From Roseiarcus sp050015575 (lineage in GTDB: Bacteria; Pseudomonadota; Alphaproteobacteria; Rhizobiales; Beijerinckiaceae), in contig JBEKBD010000044.1 in NCBI GenBank assembly GCA_050015575.1, positions 1 to 21,474 of the forward strand: 21,474 bases of DNA, written 5' to 3'. The position numbers were made by a program, and so were the translations under genes. Below the pieces are notes generated by a model. That model saw only the letters and a list, made by a program, of their open reading frames with translations. It was not told the DNA's origin and searched no databases. This document shows, one piece after another, positions 1 through 6,419 of this stretch (position 1 is the first letter of the stretch; the number at the start of each line of letters is the position of its first letter).

Positions 1-455
1 GCCACTTGTTCGCCGAGACGAACGCCGGCGTCGTAACGCTCGGCGACGATGTCGGTGAGGCCCTGGTCGAAGACGATCTCGATCCGGATGTCCGGGTAAT
101 CCGTCGCCAGCTTCGCCACGGCGGGCCAAAGGATCGACCGCGCGGCGTCTTCGCCCGCTGTGATGCGGATCGCCCCCGCGGGCTTGTCGCGCAGTTCGCT
201 CAGCGCCGCCAATTCGGCGTCGATTTCGTCGAACCGAGGGCCGGCGGCGTTGAGCAGCCGCTCGCCCGCCTCGGTCGGCGCGACGCTGCGGGTCGTCCGG
301 GCCAGAAGGCGAACGCCGAGGCGCGCCTCCAGCGCGCGGATGGTGTGGCTGAGCGCCGACTGCGAAACGCCGAGCTTCGCCGCCGCCTTGGTGAAGTTTC
401 GCTCCCTGGCCACGGAGATGAAAGCGATGACGTCGTTGAGGCTTGCTCGGGGCAT
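1..455 (-). CDS. LysR-family transcriptional regulator, 3' end cut by window edge
   Basis: About 151 codons are present, and the ORF runs off the left edge without a stop. The ATG at 455 gives MPRASLNDVIAF, the usual LysR beginning. A winged helix-turn-helix spans about residues 17-60 (FTKAAAKLGVSQSALSHTIR, then LEARLGVRLLARTTRSVAPTEAG). The start of the effector-binding domain follows (GAIRITAGEDAAR, YPDIRIEIVFDQG). LysR proteins are DNA-binding activators or repressors of about 300 residues, so roughly half is missing. It is divergent from the cupin/reductase operon at 588, with 132 bp between, the classic arrangement in which the regulator controls its neighbour and itself. The inducer cannot be deduced. 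Other reading frames over this stretch are shadows. Confidence 0.93.
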   Translation of the reverse strand, partial: MPRASLNDVIAFISVARERNFTKAAAKLGVSQSALSHTIRALEARLGVRLLARTTRSVAPTEAGERLLNAAGPRFDEIDAELAALSELRDKPAGAIRITAGEDAARSILWPAVAKLATDYPDIRIEIVFDQGLTDIVAERYDAGVRLGEQV

Positions 456-469
456 TCATGAGTTCCAAT

Positions 470-491
470 CATAAGCGCATGCGCATTTTAT
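470..491. promoter_or_regulatory. candidate operator of the LysR regulator
   Basis: A perfect 10-bp palindrome GCGCATGCGC (475-484) is framed by AT-rich flanks (ATAA on the left, TTTTAT on the right). It lies 15-36 bp upstream of the LysR start and about 100 bp upstream of the cupin start. LysR proteins bind T-N11-A type dyads in such divergent spacers. Assignment rests on position and symmetry only. Confidence 0.35.
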
Positions 492-587
492 CAGCTAATC
501 GCGCAAAGCGGCGAATGCTAAATTGATCGCGCGTTGGACCAGCGGCGCCATGGCGGCGACGCTTTCGACGGGCGAGGGAGAGACCTT

Positions 588-983
588 ATGGAAATCAAGC
601 GAAGCGGCTCGCAGCCATCCGCCAAGGGGCCGGCGGACTGGTTCGCCGGCGCGGTGCGCATCGATCCCCTGTTCGCCGCCAACGCTCCGGCGCGCGCGGC
701 CGGCAATGCGGTCACTTTCGAGCCCGGCGCCCGCACCGCGTGGCACGCCCATCCCCTCGGCCAGATCCTCATCGTCGTCACGGGTTGCGGCCGCGCCCAG
801 CGCCAAGGCGGCCCGGTCGAGGAGATTCGTCCCGGCGACGTCGTCTGGATCGCGCCGGGCGAGAAGCACTGGCACGGCGCGGCGCCGACGACCGCCATGA
901 CCCATATCGCCATCCAGGAGGCGCTCGACGGCAAGGCCGTCACATGGATGGAGAAGGTCAGCGACGAACAAGTTCGGGCCTGA
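588..983 (+). CDS. small cupin-domain protein
   Basis: A 131-residue single-domain cupin. The start is ATG at 588, preceded by a GGGAGAG ribosome binding site (576-582); in-frame codons upstream lack such a site. Cupin motif 1 is seen as GARTAWHAHPLGQILIV (H53, H55, with Gln59 where Glu is common). Motif 2 is PGDVVWIAPGEKHWHG (H94, H96). These residues normally hold a divalent metal in the beta barrel. Close relatives in such operons are annotated as cupin or mandelonitrile-lyase-like proteins, but the substrate is not readable. It is first in a rightward operon with an aldo/keto reductase 36 bp downstream and an SDR, probably under the divergent LysR regulator. No signal peptide; cytoplasmic. 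Confidence 0.9.
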   Translation: MEIKRSGSQPSAKGPADWFAGAVRIDPLFAANAPARAAGNAVTFEPGARTAWHAHPLGQILIVVTGCGRAQRQGGPVEEIRPGDVVWIAPGEKHWHGAAPTTAMTHIAIQEALDGKAVTWMEKVSDEQVRA

Positions 984-1019
984 CCGCCCTCCCCATCGCG
1001 TCCGAATAAGGAGCATGAA

Positions 1020-2015
1020 ATGCAGAAGCGCAAACTCGGCAAGAGCGGCCTCGAGGTTTCCGCCCTCGGCCTCGGCTGCATGGGCATGAGCTTTTCCTAC
1101 GGCCCGCCGCCCGACAAGAAGGAGATGGTCGCGCTCATCCGCGCCGCCGTCGACCTCGGCGTCACCTTCTTCGACACAGCGGAGGTCTACGGCCCGTTCG
1201 CCAACGAGGAATTAGTCGGCGAAGCCTTGGCGCCGGTGCGCGGCCGCGTGGCGATCGCGACCAAGTTCGGCTTCAAGCCCGATCCGCAGGGCGGGCCGCG
1301 CTGGAGCGGCCTCGACAGCCGCCCGGAGCATATCAAGCAAGTCGCCGAGGCCTCGCTGAAGCGGCTGAAGACCGACGTCATCGATCTCTTCTATCAGCAC
1401 CGCGTCGATCCCGACGTTCCGATCGAAGACGTCGCCGGCGCGGTGAAGGAGCTGATCCGCGAGGGCAAGGTCAGGCGTTTCGGCCTCTCCGAGGCAGGCG
1501 CGCCGACGATCCGCCGCGCCCACGCCGTCCAGCCGGTCGCGGCGCTGCAGAGCGAATACTCGCTGTGGTGGCGACGCCCGGAGGCGGAAATCCTGCCGAC
1601 CCTCGAAGAACTGGGCATTGGGCTCGTCCCGTACAGCCCGCTAGGCAAGGGCTTTCTCGCCGGCAAGATCGACGAGAACACCGCGTTCGACCCGACCGAC
1701 TTCCGCAACAACCTGCCTCGCTTCACGCCCGCGGCGCGCAAGGCGAACCAAGCGCTGGTCGATCTTCTCGGCCGCATCGGCGCACGGAAGAAGGCGACGC
1801 CCGCCCAGATCGCGCTGGCCTGGCTGCTGGCGCAGAAGCCGTGGATCGTTCCCATCCCCGGCACGACCAAGCGCCTTCGCTTAGAGGAGAACCTCGCCGC
1901 CGCGTCGATCGCGTTGACGGCGGACGACCTGCGCGAGATCGACGGCGCGGCGGCGAAGATCGCGGTGCAGGGCGACCGCTATCCGCAGGCGTTGGAGCGG
2001 CTGACCGGCCGCTGA
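1020..2015 (+). CDS. aldo/keto reductase
   Basis: A 331-residue (beta/alpha)8-barrel NADPH-dependent reductase, full length for the family. AAGGAG (1008-1013) stands seven bases before the ATG. The N-terminus RKLGKSGLEVSALGLGCMGM is typical of the AKR subgroup of YhdN/IolS/tas type. The catalytic tetrad is visible: D52 and Y57 (FFDTAEVYGP), K82 (IATKFGF) and H127 (YQHRVD). The cofactor-binding end is IPGTTKRLRLEENL at 279-292. The family reduces aldehydes and ketones to alcohols; the substrate is unknown. It sits between a cupin and an SDR gene, so the operon likely handles a carbonyl compound or a reactive aldehyde. Confidence 0.96.
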   Translation: MQKRKLGKSGLEVSALGLGCMGMSFSYGPPPDKKEMVALIRAAVDLGVTFFDTAEVYGPFANEELVGEALAPVRGRVAIATKFGFKPDPQGGPRWSGLDSRPEHIKQVAEASLKRLKTDVIDLFYQHRVDPDVPIEDVAGAVKELIREGKVRRFGLSEAGAPTIRRAHAVQPVAALQSEYSLWWRRPEAEILPTLEELGIGLVPYSPLGKGFLAGKIDENTAFDPTDFRNNLPRFTPAARKANQALVDLLGRIGARKKATPAQIALAWLLAQKPWIVPIPGTTKRLRLEENLAAASIALTADDLREIDGAAAKIAVQGDRYPQALERLTGR

Positions 2016-2064
2016 GGCGCCAAGCGCCATGGGCGGAGCGGAAATTTCAAGGAGAGGACAAGCC

Positions 2065-2802
2065 ATGACGGAAGGGATCAAGGGCAAGGTCGTCGTCATC
2101 ACCGGCGCGAGCAGCGGTCTGGGCGAAGCCGCGGCGCGCCTTCTGGCGCAGGGCGGGGCCAAACTGGTGCTGGGCGCACGGCGTCTCGACCGGCTGCAGG
2201 CGCTCGCCAAGGAATTGTCGCTCGGCGCGGGCGCGGCGGTTCAGACCGATGTGACCAAGCGGGAACAGGTCAAGGCGCTGGTGGACCATGCGGTGCGGAC
2301 GCACGGCCGCATCGACGTGATGCTCAACAACGCGGGCCTGATGCCGGTTTCGCCGCTCGAGCGCGGCAAGACGCAGGACTGGGACCGCATGATCGACGTC
2401 AACATCAAGGGCGTGCTCTACGGCATCGCCGCCGCGCTGCCGCACATGAAGGCCCAGCGCGGCGGGCACATCATCAACGTCTCGTCGGTCGCCGGCCACA
2501 AGGTGCGGCCGGGCAACGCGGTCTACGCCGCCACCAAGACCGCGGTGCGCGTCATCACGGAAGGGTTGCGGCAGGAAGTGAAGCCCTACGCTATCCGCAC
2601 GACGATCATCTCGCCGGGCGCGGTCGCCAGCGAATTGCCGGACGGCGTCACCGAACCCGACATCGCGGAAGCCATGCGCAAGTTCTACGAGATCGCCATC
2701 CCCGCCGAATCCTTCGCGCGCATGGTGGCGTTCGCGATGAGCCAGCCCGACGACGTGGACGTCAACGAAATCTTGTTCCGGCCGACGAGGCAGGAAGTCT
2801 GA
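2065..2802 (+). CDS. short-chain dehydrogenase/reductase (SDR)
   Basis: A 245-residue classical SDR. The ATG at 2065 is chosen because AAGGAGAGG (2049-2056) precedes it; an in-frame ORF extends to 2029 without support. The cofactor motif TGASSGLG is at 13-20, NNAG at 88-91, and the catalytic residues are S141 (NVSSVAG), Y154 and K158 (YAATK). ISPGAVASE after the active site is the usual substrate-loop start. It performs NAD(P)-linked oxidoreduction of an alcohol/carbonyl pair. It is the last gene of the cupin/AKR/SDR operon, 49 bp after the AKR. After its stop comes a GC hairpin (2805-2831) without a T-run. Confidence 0.96.
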   Translation: MTEGIKGKVVVITGASSGLGEAAARLLAQGGAKLVLGARRLDRLQALAKELSLGAGAAVQTDVTKREQVKALVDHAVRTHGRIDVMLNNAGLMPVSPLERGKTQDWDRMIDVNIKGVLYGIAAALPHMKAQRGGHIINVSSVAGHKVRPGNAVYAATKTAVRVITEGLRQEVKPYAIRTTIISPGAVASELPDGVTEPDIAEAMRKFYEIAIPAESFARMVAFAMSQPDDVDVNEILFRPTRQEV

Positions 2803-2804
2803 AC

Positions 2805-2831
2805 CGGCGGCGCAATCTCGGTCCGCCGCCG
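2805..2831 (+). terminator. weak hairpin after the SDR gene
   Basis: CGGCGGCG (2805-2812) pairs with CGCCGCCG (2824-2831) across an 11-base loop, two bases after the SDR stop codon. There is no U-tract, so if it ends transcription it is not a canonical intrinsic terminator. A second perfect palindrome, GTTGCGCCGGCGCAAC, follows at 2846-2861. Confidence 0.35.
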
Positions 2832-2892
2832 ATCGATGCCTTTATGTTGCGCCGGCGCAACGGCGCGGCGGCGGCCGAACCGATTGAGGCGC

Positions 2893-2945
2893 GGGGTTAC
2901 GGGTTACGGTGACAGGGTTACGGGGTTACGGGGTTACGGTGACAG
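2893..2945 (+). repeat. GGGTTAC micro-repeat array
   Basis: Units of (G)GGGTTAC occur at 2893, 2901, 2915, 2922 and 2930, interrupted by GGTGACAG at 2908 and 2938; one more GGGGTTAC is at 2976. The array runs into the 46-bp tandem repeat. The G-runs are on the plus strand. It looks like slipped or recombined fragments of one palindromic element, each fragment beginning GGTTACGGTGACAG. Confidence 0.8.
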
Positions 2946-3023
2946 TGCATTTATTTCGATATGATGGCTGCGCTGGGGGTTACGGTGACAGTGCATTTAT
3001 TTCGATATGATGGCTGCGCTGGG
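2930..3023. repeat. 46-bp tandem duplication
   Basis: Positions 2930-2977 and 2976-3023 are identical over 48 bases at an offset of 46, so the unit is present about twice. Each unit starts GGGGTTACGGTGACAG and ends GATGGCTGCGCTGGG. The second unit continues into the inverted partner at 3037-3052, which the first lacks, so a partial duplication of the left part of a palindromic element is likely. Confidence 0.9.
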
Positions 3024-3052
3024 ATGCAGCGTCGATTAAGTGCACTGTCACC
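2984..3052. repeat. REP-like palindromic element
   Basis: GGTGACAGTGCATTTA (2984-2999) and TAAGTGCACTGTCACC (3037-3052) are inverted repeats matching at 15 of 16 positions; between them GCTGC (3013) and GCAGC (3026) form an inner stem. Arms of this kind (GGTGACAGTGCA) are, as I recall, found in scattered intergenic palindromes of Proteobacteria, some near REP-associated tyrosine transposases. No transposase is present here, so it is non-autonomous. Its right arm contains the stop codon of the neighbouring ORF. Confidence 0.7.
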
Positions 3053-3566
3053 GGAATGCCGCTGCAATGATCGGATCTGGATTCGGCATGACAAATCCAG
3101 CCCGATCGTTAGTCGTAAACCATCCCGAACGATCGCTTTTGGTGACGTATAATTTCAGCGGAGCCTCAAATCCTGCCTGAATTTCAATGGTCTTCCGATA
3201 GCCGAGCGGCTTCGCCGCAAGATCGAGAGCGACCAATTCAGATACCACCCTCGCTAGCGTGTCAGACGCGATGCGTCCCACGAATTTAACGGAAAGATTA
3301 TTGACGCCGGTCTCCGCCTCATATTTGCGGCGAAGATTGTTCAGTAGTTTTTGCCTGTCGGACTCAGCCCGCTTCATTTCAGAGCCGTGCTCATTTTGAG
3401 CGCCCCCGAAAATATCGGCAACGTCGAGGCCAAAATCGTGGTCGCCATCCGCAATGATAAAGTCCGGCGGGTCGCGCTCTTCACGGATAGTCCAGCCGAC
3501 TCCAAGTGAGCGAATCGCCTCTTCAACAAAGACTCGTTCGAACCGTTTCTGAACAGGCTTTGTCAC
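3048..3566 (-). CDS. hypothetical nuclease-like protein, probably truncated by a repeat
   Basis: A 172-residue ORF with a GTG start (3566), three bases after the HEPN stop codon; GAGGAAA upstream can serve as ribosome binding site. I do not recognise a named family. Residues 31-52 (RDPPDFIIAD then FGLDVADIF) resemble the PD-(D/E)xK-like pattern PDF...GxEV seen in several uncharacterised nuclease-like proteins: D35 then D48, but Ala50 stands where Lys would be expected, so activity is doubtful. The middle (KRAESDRQKLLNNLRRKYE) is a charged helix. The stop TGA (3048-3050) lies inside the right arm of the palindromic element, so the original C-terminus may have been cut off by its insertion. It is third gene of the recombinase-MNT/HEPN operon. 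Confidence 0.65.
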   Translation of the reverse strand: MTKPVQKRFERVFVEEAIRSLGVGWTIREERDPPDFIIADGDHDFGLDVADIFGGAQNEHGSEMKRAESDRQKLLNNLRRKYEAETGVNNLSVKFVGRIASDTLARVVSELVALDLAAKPLGYRKTIEIQAGFEAPLKLYVTKSDRSGWFTTNDRAGFVMPNPDPIIAAAFR

Positions 3567-3569
3567 CGA

Positions 3570-3971
3570 TCATTTCCTCATAAGCCGCGCTCGCACGGCG
3601 GCGACAAAAGCCTCGGCTTTTTCAACCGCCTCTTGCGCCTCGTCGAACGGCGGCGGCTCGGCGCTGTAATCAGAGACAAGTCGCATTTCCTGCACCTTGT
3701 TGAAGGCGCGGCCATGGGCTGCGTCGATCTGGCCGCCGAGCACGAGCCGTTTGCCAAACTCGGCAATCAGTGTGTGATGTGTCTTGATGATCGCGTCCGG
3801 CGTCTCAAAGCCGGTCGCGAGCAAAGCGGCGTGCGCTGCGTCGCGCATCGCGTAATAGGCGCGGCTGCAAGCGCCTTCGGTCTTCTCGTCCCGCAAAAGC
3901 AAACGCGCCTCGTCCAAAGCCCGCTCGGCCTTCCGCATGTAACCGGCGACGAGGGCGGCGTGGGTCGTCAT
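3570..3971 (-). CDS. HEPN-domain protein, putative toxin partner of the MNT fusion
   Basis: A 133-residue all-helical protein of the HEPN (UPF0332-like) type. The hallmark is CSRAYYAMRDAAHAALL at 35-51, followed by KTHHTLIAEFGKRLV (63-77) and the RLVSDYS block at 97-103. HEPN proteins paired with MNT nucleotidyltransferases form type VII toxin-antitoxin systems, where HEPN is an RNase and MNT neutralises it by adding AMP. The ATG overlaps the fusion gene's stop by four bases (ATGA), implying translational coupling. The canonical RX4-6H RNase motif is not evident: R43-X3-H47 and R97...DY102 are the nearest. It may therefore be a non-catalytic or differently built HEPN. Confidence 0.88.
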   Translation of the reverse strand: MTTHAALVAGYMRKAERALDEARLLLRDEKTEGACSRAYYAMRDAAHAALLATGFETPDAIIKTHHTLIAEFGKRLVLGGQIDAAHGRAFNKVQEMRLVSDYSAEPPPFDEAQEAVEKAEAFVAAVRARLMRK

Positions 3972-4882
3972 AGCCGCAATCCTTCGCGCTTGATGTTCGC
4001 AATCAAGGCGGGATTGCTAAATCGTTCGGGCTGCTGAAACTCGTCTTCCCAAAGGGGTAGAGGCGAAACCAAGACACCTGTTTCCAGCATCACGTCGAAA
4101 GCGATGCCCGCCATATCGCCGGATACTTTGTAGCGGTCGCCGCGCTCGCCTTTGAGGATCACGGCAAGGTCGGCGTCACTGTCCGCCGTGTGGTCGCCGC
4201 GCGCGCGGCTGCCATAGAGAAACGCTTCGACGACGGAATACTTGCCTTCAAGCCGTTTCAGGAACGCGCGCGCCGCGCGTTCCGTCTCGGCGTCGAGCGG
4301 CGGTCGAGCGGTCAAGGGCGCGGGCGTGGCCTTCGCCGCCAGCCGCGAAATCGTGCTCTGGCTGAGATGGAACCGGCGCGCCAGGTCGGCTTGCGTCGCC
4401 GCGCCGTCGGCGAGGGCTTTCAACGCCTCGCGCTTCTGGCGAGGGGTGAGCTTCGGCGGGCGTCCCATGGGAACGCCCCGCGCCTTGGCGCGTATCCGGC
4501 CTTCGCCGGTGCGGGCGCGGATCAGCGCGCGTTCGAACTCCGCAAGCCCGCCGAGCACGGTCGGCATCAAGCGCCCGTGCGGCGTCGTGGTGTCCGCCCA
4601 TGCGTCGCCGAGCGAGCGGAAATCGGCTCCGGCCTTCGCTATCGTGTCGAGGATGTTCAAGAGGTCGCGCGTGGATCGCGCCAGCCGGTCGAGGCGCGTG
4701 ACGAGCAACGCGTCGCCCGCGTCAAGGGCGCGTAACGCTCGCGCCAACTCGCGCCGGTCGGTCTTGGCTCCGCTCGCCGTCTCGCGGAACACGCGCGCGG
4801 CTCCCGCCGCCGTCAACGCCGACGTTTGGGCGTCGAGCGCCTGCCCGTCCGTGCCGACCCGCGCATAGCCGTAAATCGCCAT
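3968..4882 (-). CDS. serine recombinase-like domain (catalytic Ser to Gly) fused to MNT nucleotidyltransferase
   Basis: A 304-residue protein from ATG 4882 (a TTG two codons upstream is possible; no clear ribosome binding site). Residues 1-135 are a resolvase/invertase domain: IYGYARVGTDGQ, TDRREL at 41-46, TRLDRLARS at 62-70, and GGLAEFERALIRARTGEG at 111-128. R8, D65, R66 and R69 are kept, but position 10 is Gly (codon GGC) where the nucleophilic Ser belongs, so strand cleavage should be impossible. GRPPKL (140-145) and a helix-turn-helix (TQADLARRFHLSQSTISRL, 163-181) follow. Residues 195-304 are an MNT nucleotidyltransferase with G224 S225, D236, D238 and a third Asp at 263 (GSX10DXD). 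The next gene is a HEPN protein, the usual MNT partner. I infer a DNA-binding antitoxin; the fusion is continuous in frame. Confidence 0.92.
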   Translation of the reverse strand: MAIYGYARVGTDGQALDAQTSALTAAGAARVFRETASGAKTDRRELARALRALDAGDALLVTRLDRLARSTRDLLNILDTIAKAGADFRSLGDAWADTTTPHGRLMPTVLGGLAEFERALIRARTGEGRIRAKARGVPMGRPPKLTPRQKREALKALADGAATQADLARRFHLSQSTISRLAAKATPAPLTARPPLDAETERAARAFLKRLEGKYSVVEAFLYGSRARGDHTADSDADLAVILKGERGDRYKVSGDMAGIAFDVMLETGVLVSPLPLWEDEFQQPERFSNPALIANIKREGLRL

Positions 4883-4910
4883 GGGCAATCATAGCGGAAA
4901 CACGGCCATT

Positions 4911-4931
4911 TATGCAAGTATCTTTTGCATA
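4911..4931. promoter_or_regulatory. palindrome 1 in divergent spacer, candidate operator
   Basis: TATGCAA and TTGCATA are 7-bp inverted repeats separated by 7 bases, 29 bp upstream of the recombinase-MNT start. On the minus strand it contains the half-site TGCAAAAG, shared with the palindrome at 4968-4989. The symmetry, size and position fit a site for the helix-turn-helix of the fusion protein (autoregulation) or an old recombination site. Confidence 0.5.
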
Positions 4932-4967
4932 GCGTAAGCCGCTGAAAACGCGTTGCCTCCGCGCCTA

Positions 4968-4989
4968 TGCGAAAGTCGCGACTTTTGCA
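4968..4989. promoter_or_regulatory. palindrome 2 in divergent spacer, candidate operator
   Basis: A 22-bp near-perfect palindrome: core AAAGTCGCGACTTT (4972-4985) is perfect, and the flanks TGCG/TGCA differ in one pair. Its minus strand carries the same TGCAAAAG half-site as palindrome 1, 57 bp away. It lies between the leftward fusion operon and the rightward restriction gene, so it could control either. Confidence 0.5.
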
Positions 4990-5152
4990 GGCAGCCCCCT
5001 CGCGCGCGAACGCGAAACCTCCATTCCGGACAATCGACAGATGAATGCGAAGGTGGCATACAGTGATAAGCTGCCAGCCGCGTTTCGTTGGCTGGTCCCG
5101 CTGGGACGCGACGGGCGTACTCTGTGAACAAACGCACAGTAAGAGGCGGCAT

Positions 5153-6163
5153 ATGAAAGAGTCAACGATATGGGGCATCCATATGGAATGGGACGATGCC
5201 ACAGTCCCGCAAGACAAAAAAGACATTGCCATTGGCTGGCACGATCTAGGCGACCTCAACGCGCTCCCCGCTTCGCGTGATGCATTTAAGGCTGCGTTTG
5301 CGACAACGTACGTGGCCGAGAAGGCGGGAGCGGTGCCGGTGAAGGCGGGCGTCCTTTTTAGGTTTGCAAAGGAAATGACCGTTGGGGACGTGATCGTCTA
5401 TCCGTCAAAGGCGGATCGACTCGTCAATATTGGCCTTGTCGAAGGGAACTACACCTATTCTCCTACCCCTGATCCCCAATATCCGCATCGCCGCCGCGTC
5501 GGATGGAAGGTTCATGCGCCGCGCGCACAATTCTCGCAGCCCGCACTTTACGAGATCGGATCGGCAATTACGCTCTTTCAGATAGCCAACAATGCAGAAG
5601 AATTTCTAGCCGCGCTACATGGCAAGCCGTTTAAAGCTGCCGACGTTGACGCCGTGAGCGCCGTCGAGATTGCCGTACAGGCTGAGGAGGGCGTCGAAGA
5701 TTTCGTCATCAAGCAGCTCAAAAACGGTATGAGCGCCGAACTGTTCGAGAAGTTCATCGCCGAGCTTCTCCGATGCATGGGGTATTTCGCGCGCGTGACT
5801 CGCTTCGCCGGTGACGGCGGGGTTGACATCATTGCTCACAAGGATGAACTCGGATTTGAACCTCCGATCATCAAAGTGCAGTGTAAACAGACGCTTTCAA
5901 CGATAGGCGGCCCGGCGGTGCAACAGCTTCTCGGTGCAATCCAACCCGGCGAGCACGCGCTTTTCATTACTCTAGGCGATTACACTTCCGACGCCGTGCG
6001 GATCGAACGCGGAAAATCAAATCTACGCCTCATCGGGGGCGCTGATCTCGTGAAGCTCGTCCTCAATAATTATGAGCGATTTGAGCCGCGGTTCAAGACA
6101 TTGCTTCCGCTAAAGAGGAGCTACACGCCAAACACCATTTCGACAGATACGCTTCAGTCGTAA
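5153..6163 (+). CDS. Mrr-type restriction endonuclease
   Basis: A 336-residue protein from ATG 5153, preceded by AAGAGG (5141-5146); the frame is open back to 5045 but without support. Residues 1-120 (WGIHMEWDD, IAIGWHDLGDL, VGDVIVYPSKADRLVNIGLVEG) form an N-terminal domain resembling those of other Mrr-like endonucleases, possibly PUA/EVE-like and able to sense modified bases. The C-terminal Mrr catalytic domain covers about 192-300: GMSAELFEKFIAELLRCMGY with E199, DGGVDII with D225, and VQCKQT with Q243 and K245, the D...QxK variant of PD-(D/E)xK. Such enzymes cut DNA carrying foreign methylation and need no partner methylase. It is divergent from the MNT/HEPN operon and less GC-rich than the core genes, suggesting acquisition. 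Confidence 0.93.
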   Translation: MKESTIWGIHMEWDDATVPQDKKDIAIGWHDLGDLNALPASRDAFKAAFATTYVAEKAGAVPVKAGVLFRFAKEMTVGDVIVYPSKADRLVNIGLVEGNYTYSPTPDPQYPHRRRVGWKVHAPRAQFSQPALYEIGSAITLFQIANNAEEFLAALHGKPFKAADVDAVSAVEIAVQAEEGVEDFVIKQLKNGMSAELFEKFIAELLRCMGYFARVTRFAGDGGVDIIAHKDELGFEPPIIKVQCKQTLSTIGGPAVQQLLGAIQPGEHALFITLGDYTSDAVRIERGKSNLRLIGGADLVKLVLNNYERFEPRFKTLLPLKRSYTPNTISTDTLQS

Positions 6164-6249
6164 GTTCATACGAAAATCGCGTTTGCCTTAGTCGCATAAG
6201 CTCCATTCCGTCAAATCGCACCGCGCCGCGCGGCTGTCCACGCGCGAAT

Positions 6250-6276
6250 GAGGCCGCCCCTCGGCGGGGCGGCCTC
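6250..6276 (-). terminator. GC-rich hairpin
   Basis: GAGGCCGCCCC (6250-6260) and GGGGCGGCCTC (6266-6276) form a perfect 11-bp stem with a 5-base loop. On the minus strand it begins eight bases after the stop of the gene remnant at 6285, as expected of a terminator, though no long T-run follows. Confidence 0.55.
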
Positions 6277-6284
6277 CGCCTCGG

Positions 6285-6419
6285 TCAATATTCCTCGGCC
6301 AGCATGATGGTGAGAACGCGCACGGTCTTTGCGGGATCGGCGGGGTCTTCCGAGCCGAGTTCGCAAGCCGACGCCGGCCCATTGAGGGGTTGAATAAGGC
6401 GCTGTCGCAATCTCGATCG
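6285..6419 (-). pseudogene. probable 3' remnant of an unrecognised gene
   Basis: An open minus-strand frame of 44 codons ends ACELGSEDPADPAKTVRVLTIM then LAEEY and a TGA, followed at once by a stem-loop. The composition (acidic, regular codon use, GC-rich third positions) resembles a genuine protein C-terminus. There is no start codon: the frame is closed by a stop inside the repeat at 6418-6447, so the 5' part was lost or the repeat replaced it. I cannot name the family. Confidence 0.35.

Noticed and set aside
2930..3023. CRISPR array
   Set aside because: The 48-base identical stretches abut without spacers, there are only two copies, and no cas genes are present.
2893..3052. Insertion sequence
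   Set aside because: Inverted ends exist but only about 37 bp lie between them, with no transposase frame.
2961..3152. Plus-strand ORF of 63 codons
   Set aside because: Made mostly of the repeat element and antisense to the nuclease-like ORF; no ribosome binding site.
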